This document shows, piece after piece, positions 36,901 to 49,970 of a stretch of 64,000 nucleotides of DNA. Below the pieces are notes generated by a model. The model was not told the origin of the DNA and made no database searches. It was given only the letters and a program-made list of their open reading frames with translations. Each line of letters opens with the position of its first letter. Position 1 is the stretch's first letter. Both the position numbers and the translations under genes were made by a program. The stretch is from Pleurodeles waltl (taxonomy: Eukaryota; Chordata; Amphibia; Caudata; Salamandridae): NCBI RefSeq assembly GCF_031143425.1, contig NC_090450.1, forward strand, positions 217,073,442 to 217,137,441. The letters run 5' to 3'.

Positions 36901-38487
36901 TCCCACTTTGGGCAGCAAATGCAAAAAAGAACAAGAGATGGATGTAATGCTGAACAATGTCAAACATTCACCCCCCAGTACAGTGATCTGGGATTAAATC
37001 CATCGTTTTTTGCTAACCATGCAGTTCCAGTTTGGGCCCAGCCATATGCAAATCAGTCTTGACCCTGTTCCCCATGGGAACAGACCAGCCCAAACTACCT
37101 AGCCAGGTCCTCCCCGGACTGGAAACAAGCATCTTAGGACCGGTTTCAGGGTATCACCCTTCATCAACCAGGCTAGCTTGAGTCCAGTGACATGGGGAGC
37201 ACAGGACCCACATCTGGGCATACCCTTCCCACTTTGGGCAGCAAATGCAAAAAAGAACAAGAGATGGAAGGAATGCTGAACAATGTCAAACTTTCACCCC
37301 CAGTACAGTGATCTGGGCCTAAATCCATTGTTATTTTTGCTGCCCATGCCGTTCCAGTTTGGTCCCAGCCATATGCAAATCAGTCTTGACCCTGTTCCCC
37401 AGGGGAACAGTCCTGCCCAACCTGTCAAGCCAGGTCCTCCCCGGACTGGAAACAAGCATCCTAGGACCGGTTTCAGGGTATCACCCTTCATCAGCCAGGC
37501 TAGCTTTATTCCAGTGGCATGGGGGAAGCACGGGACCCACGTCTGGGCATACCCTTCCCACTTGGGGCAGCAAATGCAAAAAAGAACAAGTGATGGACAG
37601 AATGCTGAACAATGTCAAACATTCACCCCCAGTACAATGATCTGGGCCTAAATCCATTGTTTTTTTGCTACCCATGCCTTTCCAGTTAGGACCCAGCCAT
37701 ATGCAAATCAGTCTTGACCCTGTTCCCCATGGGAACAGTCCAGCCCGAACTGCCAAGCCAGGTCCTCCCCGTACTGGAAACAAGCATCCTAGGACCGGTT
37801 TCAGCGTATCACCATTCATCAGAAAGGTTAGCTTGATTCCAGTGGCATGGGGAGCACGGGACCACATATGGGCATACCCTCCCACTTGGGGCAGCAAATG
37901 CAAAAAAGAACAAGTGATAGACGGCATGATGAACAATGTCAAACATTCACCCCAGTACAGTGATCTGCGCCTAAATCCATTGTGTTTTTGCTACCCATGC
38001 CGGTCCAGTTTGGACCCAGCCATATCCAAATCAGTCTTGAACCTGTTCCCCATGGGAACAGTCCAGCCCGAACTGCCAAGCCAGGTCCTCCCCAGACTGG
38101 AAACAGGCATCCTAGGACCGGTTTCAGGGTATCAGCATTCATCAGCCAGGCTAGCTTGATTCCAGTGGCATGGGGACCACTAGACCACATCTGGGCATAC
38201 CCTTCTCACTTTGGGCAGCAAATGCAAAAAAGAACAAGAGATGGATGTAATGCTGAACAAAGTCAAACATTCACCCCCCAGTACAGTGATCTGGGCCTAA
38301 ATCCATAGTTTTTTGCTAACCATGCAGTTCCAATATGGGCCCAGCCATATGCAAATCAGTCTTGACCCTGTTCCCCATGGGAACAGACCAGCCCAAACTA
38401 CCTAGCCAGGTCGACCCGGACTGGAAACAAGCATCTTAGGACCGGTTTCAGGGTATCGACCTTCATCAACCAGGCTAGCTTGAGTCC
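33930..38487 (+). repeat. Higher-order repeat, two copies of a 7-monomer 2279-bp block
   Basis: The block from about 33930 recurs at about 36209, shifted exactly 2279 bp, with very few differences (for example CCATGAGAAC near 34794 against CCATGGGAAC 2279 bases on). Adjacent monomers inside the block differ far more from each other, which is the definition of higher-order organisation. Confidence 0.9.
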
Positions 38488-41400
38488 AGTGACATGGGGA
38501 GCGCAGGACCCACATCTGGGCATACCCTTCCCACTTTGGGCAGCAAATTCAAAAAAGAACAAGAGATGGACGGAATGCTGAACAATGTCAAACATTCACC
38601 CCCAGTACAGTGATCTGGGCCTAAATCCATTGTTATTTTTGCTGCCCATGCCGTTCCAGTTTGGTCCCAGCCATATGCAAATCAGTCTTGACCCTGTTCC
38701 CCAGGGGAACAGTCCTGCCCAACCTGTCAAGCCAGGTCCTCCCCGGACTGGAAACAAGCATCCTAGGACCGGTTTCAGGGTATCACCCTTCATCAGCCAG
38801 GCTGGCTTGATTCCAGTGGCATGGGGAGCACAGGACCCACGTCTGGGAATGACCTTCCCCCTTGGGGCAGCAAATGCAAAAAAGAACAAGTGATGGACGG
38901 AATGCGGAACAATGTCAAACATTCACCTCCAGTACAGTGATCTGGGCCTAAATCCATTGTTTTTTTGATACCCATGACGTTCCAGTTTGGTCCCAGTAAT
39001 ATGCAAATCAGTCTTGACCCTGTTCCCCAGGGGAACAGTCCTTCACAGCCTGCCAAGCCAGGTCCTCCCCGGACTGGAAACAAGCATCCTAGGACCGGTT
39101 TCAGGGTATCACCCTTCATCAGCCAGGCTAGCTTTATTCCAGTGGCATGGGGGAAGCACGGGACCCACGTCTGGGCATACCCTTCCCACTTGGGGCAGCA
39201 AATGCAAAAAAGAACAAGTGATGGACAGAATGCTGAACAATGTCAAACATTCACCCGCAGTACAATGATCTGGGCCTAAATCCATTGTTTTTTTGCTACC
39301 CATGCCTTTCCAGTTAGGACCCAGCCATATGCAAATCAGTCTTGACCCTGTTCCCCATGGGAACAGTCCAGCCCGAACTGCCAAGCCAGGTCCTCCCCGT
39401 ACTGGAAACAAGCATCCTAGGACCGGTTTCAGCGTATCACCATTCATCAGAAAGGTTAGCTTGATTCCAGTGGCATGGGGAGCACGGGACCACATATGGG
39501 CATACCCTCCCACTTGGGGCAGCAAATGCAAAAAAGAACAAGTGATAGACGGCATGATGAACAATGTCAAACATTCACCCCAGTACAGTGATCTGCGCCT
39601 AAATCCATTGTGTTTTTGCTACCCATGCCGTTCCAGTTTGGACCCAGCCATATCCAAATCAGTCTTGAACCTGTTCCCCATGGGAACAGTCTAGCCCGAA
39701 CTGCCAAGCCAGGTCCTCCCCAGACTGGAAACAGGCATCCTAGGACCGGTTTCAGGGTATCAGCATTCATCAGCCAGGCTAGCTTGATTCCAGTGGCATG
39801 GGGACCACTAGACCACATCTGGGCATACCCTTCTCACTTTGGGCAGCAAATGCAAAAAAGAACAAGAGATGGATGTAATGCTGAACAAAGTCAAACATTC
39901 ACCCCCCAGTACAGTGATCTGGGCCTAAATCCATAGTTTTTTGCTACCCATGCAGTTCCAATATGGGCCCAGCCATATGCAAATCAGTCTTGACCCTGTT
40001 CCCCATGGGAACAGACCAGCCCAAACTACCTAGCCAGGTCCTCCCCGGACTGGAAACAAGCATCTTAGGACCGGTTTCAGGGTATCACCCTTCATCAACC
40101 AGGCTAGCTTGAGTCCAGTGACATGGGGAGCACAGGACCCACATCTGGGCATACCCTTCCCACTTTGGGCAGCAAATTCAAAAAAGAACAAGAGATGGAC
40201 GGAATGCTGAACAATGTCAAACATTCACCCCCAGTACAGTGATCTGGGCCTAAATCCATTGTTATTTTTGCTGCCCATGCCGTTCCAGTTTGGTCCCAGC
40301 CATATGCAAATCAGTCTTGACCCTGTTCCCCAGGGGAACAGTCCTGCCCAACCTGTCAAGCCAGGTCCTCCCCGGACTGGAAACAAGCATACTAGGACCG
40401 GTTTCAGGGTATCACCCTTCATCAGCCAGGCTGGCTTGATTCCAGTGGCATGGGGAGCACAGGACCCACGTCTGGGAATGACCTTCCCACTTGGGGCAGC
40501 AAATGCAAAAAAGAACAAGTGATGGACGGAATGCTGAACAATGTCAAACATTCACCTCCAGTACAGTGATCTGGGCCTAAATCCATTGTTTTTTTGATAC
40601 CCATGACGTTCCAGTTTGGTCCCAGTAATATGCAAATCAGTCTTGACCCTGTTCCCCAGGGGAACAGTCCTTCACAGCCTGCCAAGCCAGGTCCTCCCCG
40701 GACTGGAAACAAGCATCCTAGGACCGGTTTCAGGGTATCACCCTTCATCAGCCAGGCTAGCTTTATTCCAGTGGCATGGGGGAAGCACGGGACCCACGTC
40801 TGGGCATACCCTTCCCACTTGGGGCAGCAAATGCAAAAAAGAACACGTGATGTACAGAATGCTGAACAATGTCAAACATTCACCCGCAGTACAATGATCT
40901 CGGCCTAAATCCATTGTTTTTTTGCTACCCATGCCTTTCCAGTTAGGACCCAGCCATATGCAAATCAGTCTTGACCCTGTTCCCCATGGGAACAGTCCAG
41001 CCCGAACTGCCAAGCCAGGTCCTCCCCGTACTGGAAACAAGCATCCTAGGACCGGTTTCAGCGTATCACCATTCATCAGAAAGGTTAGCTTGATTCCAGT
41101 GGCATGGGGAGCACGGGACCACATATGGGCATACCCTCCCACTTGGGGCAGCAAATGCAAAAAAGAACAAGTGATAGACGGCATGATGAACAATGTCAAA
41201 CATTCACCCCAGTACAGTGATCTGCGCCTAAATCCATTGTGTTTTTGCTACCCATGCCGGTCCAGTTTGGACCCAGCCATATCCAAATCAGTCTTGAACC
41301 TGTTCCCCATGGGAACAGTCCAGCCCGAACTGCCAAGCCAGGTCCTCCCCAGACTGGAAACAGGCATCCTAGGACCGGTTTCAGGGTATCAGCATTCATC

Positions 41401-41990
41401 AGCCAGGCTAGCTTGATTCCAGTGGCATGGGGACCACTAGACCACATCTGGGCATACCCTTCTCACTTTGGGCAGCAAATGCAAAAAAGAACAAGAGATG
41501 GATGTAATGCTGAACAAAGTCAAACATTCACCCCCCAGTACAGTGATCTGGGCCTAAATCCATAGTTTTTTGCTAACCATGCAGTTCCAATATGGGCCCA
41601 GCCATATGCAAATCAGTCTTGACCCTGTTCCCCATGGGAACAGACCAGCCCAAACTACCTAGCCAGGTCCTCCCCGGACTGGAAACAAGCATCTTAGGAC
41701 CGGTTTCAGGGTATCACCCTTCATCAACCAGGCTAGCTTGAGTCCAGTGACATGGGGAGCACAGGACCCACATCTGGGCATACCCTTCCCACTTTGGGCA
41801 GCAAATTCAAAAAAGAACAAGAGATGGACGGAATGCTGAACAATGTCAAACATTCACCCCCAGTACAGTGATCTGGGCCTAAATCCATTGTTATTTTTGC
41901 TGCCCATGCCGTTCCAGTTTGGTCCCAGCCATATGCAAATCAGTCTTGACCCTGTTCCCCAGGGGAACAGTCCTGCCCACCCTGCCAAGC
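37480..41990 (+). repeat. Higher-order repeat, ~2.8 copies of a 5-monomer 1629-bp block
   Basis: Matching stretches start at 37481, 39109 and 40738, at 37982, 39610 and 41239, and at 38585, 40214 and 41843, all 1628-1629 bp apart. The third copy loses identity near 41990. The first copy overlaps the end of the 7-monomer duplication. Confidence 0.9.
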
Positions 41991-44900
41991 CAGGTCCTCC
42001 CCGGACTGGAAACAAGCATCCTAGGACCGGTTTCAGGGCATCACCCTCCATCAGCCAGGCTAGCTTGATACCAGTGGCATGGGGGAAGCACGGGACCCAC
42101 ATCTGGGCATACCCTTCCCACTTGGGGCAGCAAATGCAAAAAAGGAACAAGTGATGGACAGAATGCTAAACAATGTCAAACATTCACCCCCAGTACAGTG
42201 ATCGGGGCATAACTCCATCATTTTTTTGCTACCCACGCCGTTCCAATATGGTCCCAGCCATATGCAAATCAGTCTTGACCCTGTTCCCCAGGGGAACAGT
42301 CCTGCCCAACCTGCCAAGCCAGGTCCTCCCCGGACTGGAAACAAGCATCCTAGGACCGGTTTCAGTGTATCACCATTCATCAGCCAGACTAGCTTGATTC
42401 CAGTGGCATGGGGAGCACAGGAACCATGTCTGGGAATGACCTTCCCACTTGGGGCAGCAAATGCAAAAAAGAACAAGTGATGGACGGAATGCTGAACAAT
42501 GTCAAACATTCACCTCCAGTACAGTGATCTGGGCCTAAATCCATTGTTTTTTTGATACCCATGACGTTCCAGTTTGGTCCCAGTAAAATGCAAATCAGTC
42601 TTGACCCTGTTCCCCAGGGGAACAGTCCTTCACAACCTGCCAAGCCAGGTCCTCCCCGGACTGGAAACAAGCATCCTAGGACCGGTTTCAGGGTATCACC
42701 CTTCATCAGCCAGGCTAGCTTTATTCCAGTGGCATGGGGGAAGCACGGGACCCACGTCTGGGCATACCCTTCCCACTTGGGGCAGCAAATGCAAAAAAGA
42801 ACAAGTGATGGACAGAATGCTGAACAATGTCAAACATTCACCCCCAGTACAATGATCTGGGCCTAAATCCATAGTTTTTTTGGTACCCATGCGGTTCCAG
42901 GTAGGACCCAGCCATATGCAAATCAGTCTTGACCCTGTTCCCCAGGGGAACAGTCCAGCCCGAACTGCCAAGCCAGGTCCTCCCCGGACTGGAAACAAGC
43001 ATCCTAGGACCGGTTTCAGCGTATCACCATTCATCAGCCAGGTTAGCTTGATTCCAGTGCATGGGGAGCACAGGACCACATCTGGGCATACCCTCCCACT
43101 TGGAGCAGCAAATGCAAAAAAGAACAAGTGATAGACGGCATGCTGAACAATGTCAAACATTCACCCCGTACAGTGATCTGCACCTAAACCCATTGTTTTT
43201 TTGCTACCCATGCTGTTCCAGTTTGGACCCAGCCCTATCCAAATCAGTCTTGACCCTGTTCCCCATGGGAACAGTCCAGCCCGAACTGCCAAGCCAGGTC
43301 CTCCCCAGACTGGAAACAAGGATCCTAGGACCGGTTTCAGGGTATCACCATTCATCAGCCAGGCTAGCTTGATTCCAGTGGCATGGGGAGCACGGGACCA
43401 CATCTGGGCATACCCTTCCCACTTTGGGCAGCAAATGCAAAAAAGAACAAGAGATGGATGTAATGCTGAACAATGTCAAACATTCACCCCCCAGTACAGT
43501 GATCTGGGCCTAAATCCATCATTTTTTGCTAATCATGCAGTTCCAGTTTGGGCCCAGCCATATGCAAATCAGTCTTGACCCTGTTCCCCATGGGAACAGA
43601 CCAGCCCAAACTACCTAGCCAGGTCCTCCCCAGACTGGAAACAAGCATCTTAGGACTGGTTCCAGGGTATCACCCTTCATCAATCAATCTAGCTTGAGTC
43701 CAGTGACATGGGGAGCACGGGACCCACATCTGGGCATACCCTTCCCACTTTGGGCTGCAAATGCAAAAAAGAACAAGAGATGGACGGAATGCTGAACAAT
43801 GTCAAACATTCACCCCCAGTACAGTGATCTGGGCCTAAATCCATTGTTATTTTTGCTGCCCATGCATTTCCAGTTTGGTCCCAGCCATATGCAAATCAGT
43901 CTTGACCCTGTTCCCCAGGGGAACAGTCCTGCCCACCATGCCAAGCCAGGTCCTCCCCGGACTGGAAACAAGCATCCTAGGACCGATTTCAGGGCATCAC
44001 CCTTCATCAGCCAGGCTAGCTTGATAGCAGTGGCATGGGGGAAGCACGGGACCCACATCTGCGCATACCCTTCCCACTTGGGGCAGGAAATGCAAAAAGG
44101 AACAAGTGATGGACCGAATGCTGAACAATGTCAAACATTCACCCCCAGTACTGTGATCGGGGCATAAATCCATCGTTTTTTTGCTACCCATGCCGTTCCA
44201 GTTTGGTCTCAGCCATATGCAAATCAGTCTTGACCCTGTTCCCCAGGGGAACAGTCCTGCCCAACCTGCCAAGCCAGGTCCTCCCCGGACTGGAAACAAG
44301 CATCCTAGAACCGGTTTCAGAGTATCACCCTTCATCACCCAGGCTAGCTTGATTCCAGTGGCATGGGGAGCACAGGACCCACGTCTTGGAATGACCTTCC
44401 CACTTGGGGCAGCAAATGCAAAAAAGAACAAGTGATGGACGGAATGCTGAACAATGTCAAACATTCACCTCCAGTACAGTGATCTGGGCCTAAATCCATT
44501 TTTTTTTTGATACCCAGGACGTTCCAGTTTGGTCTCAGTAATATGCAAATCAGTCTTGACCCTGTTCCCCAGGGGAACAGTCCTTCACAACCTGCCAAAC
44601 CAGGTCCTCCCCGGACTGGAAACAAGCATCCTAGGACCGGTTTCAGGGTATCACCATTCATCAGCCAGGTTAGCTTGATTCCAGTGACATGGGGAGCATG
44701 GGACCACATCTGGGCATACCCTCCCACTTGGGGCAGCAAATGCAAAAAAGAACAAAAGATGGATGTAATGCTGAACAAAGTCAAACATTCACCCCCCAGT
44801 ACAGTGATCTGGGCCTTAATCCATCGTTTTTTGCTTACCATGCAGTTCCAGATTGGGCCCAGCCATATGCAAATCAGTCTTGACCCTGTTCCCCATGGGA

Positions 44901-47900
44901 ACAGTCCAGCTTGAACTGCCAAGCCAGGTCCTCCCCAGACTGGAAACAGGCATCCTAGGACCGGTTTCAGGGTATCAGCATTCATCAGCTAGGCTAGCTT
45001 GATTCCAGTGGCATGGGGAGCACGGGACCACATCTGGGCATACCCTTCCCACTTGGGGCAGCAAATGCAAAAAAGAACAAGAGATGGATGTAATGCTGAA
45101 CAATGTCAAACATTCACCCCCCAGTACAGTGATCTGGGCCTAAATCCATAGTTTTTTGCTAACCATGCAGTTCCAATATGGGCCCAGCCATATGCAAATC
45201 AGTCTTGACCCTGTTCCCCATGGGAACAGACCAGCCCGAACTACCTAGCCAGGTCCTCCCCGGACTGGAAACAAGCATCTTAGGACCGGTTTCAGGGTAT
45301 CACCCTTCATCAACTAGGCTAGCTTGAGTCCAGTGACATGGGGAGCACGGGACCCACATCTGGGCATAACCTTCCCACTTTGGGCAGCAAATGCAAAAAA
45401 GAACAAGAGATGGACGGAATGCTGAACAATGTCAAACATTCACCCCCAGTACAGTGATCTGGGCCTAAATCCATTGTTATTTTTGCTGCCCATGCCGTTC
45501 CAGTTTGGTCCCAGCCATATGCAAATCAGTCTTGACCCTGTTCCCCAGGGGAACAGTCCTGCCCACCCTGCCAAGCCAGGTCCTCCCCGGACTGGAAACA
45601 AACATCCTAGGACCGGTTTCAGGGCATCACCCTTCATCAGCCAGGCTAGCTTGATACCAGTGGCATGGGGGAAGCACGGGACCCACATCTGGGCATACCC
45701 TTCCCACTTGGGGCAGCAAATGCAAAAAGGAACAAGTGATGGACAGAATGCTGAACAATGTCAAACATTCACCCCCAGTACATTGATCGGGGTATAAATC
45801 CATCATTTGTTTGCTACCCATGCCGTTCCAGTTTGGTCCCAGCCATATGCAAATCAGTCTGGACCCTGTTCCCCATGGGAACAGTCCTGCCCAACCTGCC
45901 AAGCCAGGTCCTCCCCGGACTGGAAACAAGCATCCTAGGACCGGTTTCAGCGTATCACCCTTCATCAGTCAGGCAAGCTTGATTCCAGTGGCATGGGGAG
46001 CACAGGAACCACGTCTGGGAATGACCTTCCCACTTGGGGCAGCAAATGCAAAAAAGAACAAGTGATAGACGGCATGCTGAACAATGTCAAACATTCACCC
46101 CAGTACAGTGATCTGTGCCTAAATCCATTGTTTTTTTGCTACCCATGCCGTTCCAGTTTGGACCCAGCCATATCCAAATCAGCCTTGAACCTGTTCCCCA
46201 TGGGAACAGTCCAGCCCGAACTGCCAAGCCTGGTCCTCCCCAGACTGGAAACAGGCATCCTAGGACCGGTTTCAGGGTATCAGCTTTCATCAGCCAGGCT
46301 AGCTTGATTCCAGTGGCATGGGGAGCACAGGACCACATCTGGGCATACCATCCCACTTGGGGCAGCAAATTCAAAAAAGAACAAGAGATGGATGTAATGC
46401 TGAACAAAGTCAAACATTCACCCCCCAGTACAGTGATCTGGGCCTAAATCCATAGTTTTTTGCTAACCATGCAGTTCCAATATGGGCCCAGCCATATGCA
46501 AATCAGTCTTGACCCTGTTCCCCATGGGAACAGACCAGCCCGAACTACCTAGCCAGGTCCTCCCCGGACTGGAAACAAGCATCTTAGGACCGGTTTCAGG
46601 GTATAACCCTTCATCAACCAGGCTAGCTTGAGTCCAGTGACATGGGGAGCACAGGACCCACATCTGGGCATACCCTTCCCACTTTGAGCAGCAAATGCAA
46701 AAAAGAACAAGAGATGGACGGAATGCTGAACAATGTCAAACATTCACCCCCAGTACAGTGATCTGGGCCTAAATCCATTGTTATTTTAGCTGCCCATGCC
46801 GTTCCAGTTTGGTCCCAGCCATATGCAAATCAGTCTTGACCCTGTTCCCAATGGGAACAGTCCTGCCCACCCTGCCAAGCCAGGTTCTCCCCGGACTGGA
46901 AACAAGCATCCTAGGACCGGTTTCAGCGCATCACCCTTCATCAGCCAGGCTAGCTTGATACCAGTGGCATGGGGGGAAGCACAGGACCCACATCTGGGCA
47001 TACCCTTCCCACTTGGGGCAGCAAATGCAAAAAAGGAAGAAGTGATGGACAGAATGCTGAACAATGTCAAACATTCACCCCCAGTACAGTGATCGGGGCA
47101 TAACTCCTTCATTTTTTTGCTACCCATGCTGTTCCAGTTTGGTCCCAGCTATATGCAAATCAGTCTTGACCCTGTTCCCCAGGGGAACAGTCCTGCCCAA
47201 CTTGCCAAGCCAGGTCCTCCCCGGACTGGAAACAAGCATCCTAGGACCGGTTTCAGCGTATCACCCTTCATCAGCCAGGCTAGCTTGATTCCAGTGGCAT
47301 GGGGAGCACAGGAACCACGTCTGGGAATGACCTTCCCACTTGGGGCAGCAAATGTAAAAAAGAACAAGTGATGGACGGAATGCTGAACAATGTCAAACAT
47401 TCACCTCCAGTACAGTGATCTGGGCCTAAATCCATCGTTTTTTTGATACCCATGACGTTCCAGTTTGGTCCCAGTAAAATGCAAATCAGTCTTGACCCTG
47501 TTCCCCAGGGGAACAGTCCTTCACAACCTGCCAAGCCAGGTCCTCCCCGGACTGGAAACAAGCATCCTAGGACCGGTTTCAGGGTATCACCCTTCATCAG
47601 CCAGGCTAGCTTTATTCCAGTGGCATGGGGGAAGCACGGGACCCACGCCTGGGCATACCCTTCCCACTTGGGGCAGCAAATGCAAAAAAGAACAAGTGAT
47701 GGACAGAATGCTCAACAATGTCAAACATTCACCCCTAACAGTGATCTGCACCTAAACCCATTGTTTTTTTTGCTACCCATGCCGTTCCAGTTTGGACCCA
47801 GCCATATCCAAATCAGTCTTGACCCTGTTCCCCATGGGAACAGTCCAGCCCGAACTGCCAAGCCAGGTCCTCCCCAGACAGGAAACAAGCATCCTAGGAC

Positions 47901-48009
47901 CGGTTTCAGGGTATCACCATTCATCAGCCAGGCTAGCTTGATTCCAGTGGCATGGGGAGCACGGGACCACATCTGGGCATACCCTTCCCACTTTGGGCAG
48001 CAAATGCAA

Positions 48010-49970
48010 AAAAGAACAAGAGATGGATGTAATGCTGAACAAAGTCAAACATTCACCCCCCAGTACAGTGATCTGGGCCTAAATCCATTGTTTTTTGCTA
48101 ATCATGCAGTTCCAGTTTGGGCCCAGCCATATGCAAATCAGTCTTGACCCTGTTCCCCATGGGAACAGACCAGCCCAAACTACCTAGCCAGGTCCTCCCC
48201 AGACTGGAAACAAGCATCTTAGGACCGGTTCCAGGGTATCACCCTTCATCAACCAATCTAGCTTGAGTCCAGTGACATGGGGAGCACGGGACCCACATCT
48301 GGGCATACCCTTCCCACTTTGGGCAGCAAATGCAAAAAAGAACAAGAGATGGACGGAATGCTGAACAATGTCAAACATTCACCCCCAGTACAGTGATCTG
48401 GGCCTAAATCCATTGTTATTTTTGCTGCCCATGCATTTCCAGTTTGGTCCCAGCCATATGCAAATCAGTCTTGACCCTGTTCCCCAGGGGAACAGTCCTG
48501 CCCACCATGCCAAGCCAGGTCCTCCCCGGACTGGAAACAAGCATCCTAGAACCGGTTTTAGGGTATCACCCTTCATCAGCCAGGCTAGCTTGATTCCAGT
48601 GGCATGGGGAGCACAGGACCCACGTCTTGGAATGACCTTCCCACTTGGGGCAGCAAATGCAAAAAAGAACAAGTGATGGACGGAATGCTGAACAATGTCA
48701 AACATTCACCTCCAGTACAGTGATCTGGGCCTAAATCCATCGTTTTTTTGATACCCATGACGTTCCAGTTTGGTCCCAGTAATATGCAAATCAGTCTTGA
48801 CCCTGTTCCCCAGGGGAACAGTCCTTCACAACCTGCCAAACCAGGTCCTCCCCGGACTGGAAACAAGCATCCTAGGACCGGTTTCAGGGCATCACCATTC
48901 ATCAGCGAGGCTAGCTTGATTCTAGTGGCATGGGGAGCACAGGACCCACGTCTTGGAATGACCTTCCCACTTGGGGCAGCAAATGCAAAAAAGAACAAGA
49001 GATGGATGTAATGCTGAACAAAGTCAAACATTCACCCCCCAGTACAGTGATCTGGGCCTAAATCCATCGTTTTTTGCTAACCATGCAGTTCCAGTTTGGG
49101 CCCAGCCATATGCAAATCAGTCTTGACCCTGTTCCCCATGGGAACAGACCAGCCCAAACTACCTAGCCAGGTCCTCCCCAGACTGGAAACAAGCATCTTA
49201 GGACCGGTTCCAGGGTATCACCCTTCATCAACCAATCTAGCTTGAGTCCAGTGACATGGGGAGCACGGGACCCACATCTGGGCATACCCTTCCCACTTTG
49301 GGCAGCAAATGCAAAAAAGAACAAGAGATGGACGGAATGCTGAACAATGTCAAACATTCACCCCCAGTACAGTGATCTGGGCCTAAATCCATTGTTATTT
49401 TTGCTGCCCATGCATTTCCAGTTTGGTCCCAGCCATATGCAAATCAGTCTTGACCCTGTTCCCCAGGGGAACAGTCCTGCCCACCATGCCAAGTCAGGTC
49501 CTCCCCGGACTGGAAACAAGCATCCTAGAACCGGTTTTAGGGTATCACCCTTCATCAGCCAGGCTAGCTTGATTCCAGTGGCATGGGGAGCACAGGACCC
49601 ACGTCTTGGAATGACCTTCCCACTTGGGGCAGCAAATGCAAAAAAGAACAAGTGATGGACGGAATGCTAAACAATGTCAAACATTCACCTCCAGTACAGT
49701 GATCTGGGCCTAAATCCATCGTTTTTTTGATACCCATGACGTTCCAGTTTGGTCCCAGTAATATGCAAATCAGTCTTGACCCTGTTCCCCAGGGGAACAG
49801 TCCTTCACAACCTGCCAAACCAGGTCCTCCCCGGACTGGAAACAAGCATCCTAGGACCGGTTTCAGGGTATCACCATTCATCAGCGAGGCTAGCTTGATT
49901 CTATTGGCATGGGGAGCACAAGACCCACGTCTTGGAATGACCTTCCCACTTGGGGCAGCAAATGCAAAAA
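48010..49970 (+). repeat. Higher-order repeat, two copies of a 3-monomer 979-bp block
   Basis: Positions 48184, 48368, 48585 and 48748 correspond to 49163, 49347, 49564 and 49727, each shifted by 979 bp with very few differences. The block lies near the right edge of the array. Confidence 0.88.

Noticed and set aside
33930..38487. Possible assembly duplication behind the 2279-bp copies
   Set aside because: Not rejected outright: a few differences separate the copies, and nested 1629-bp and 979-bp periods argue for biology. Only long reads can settle it.
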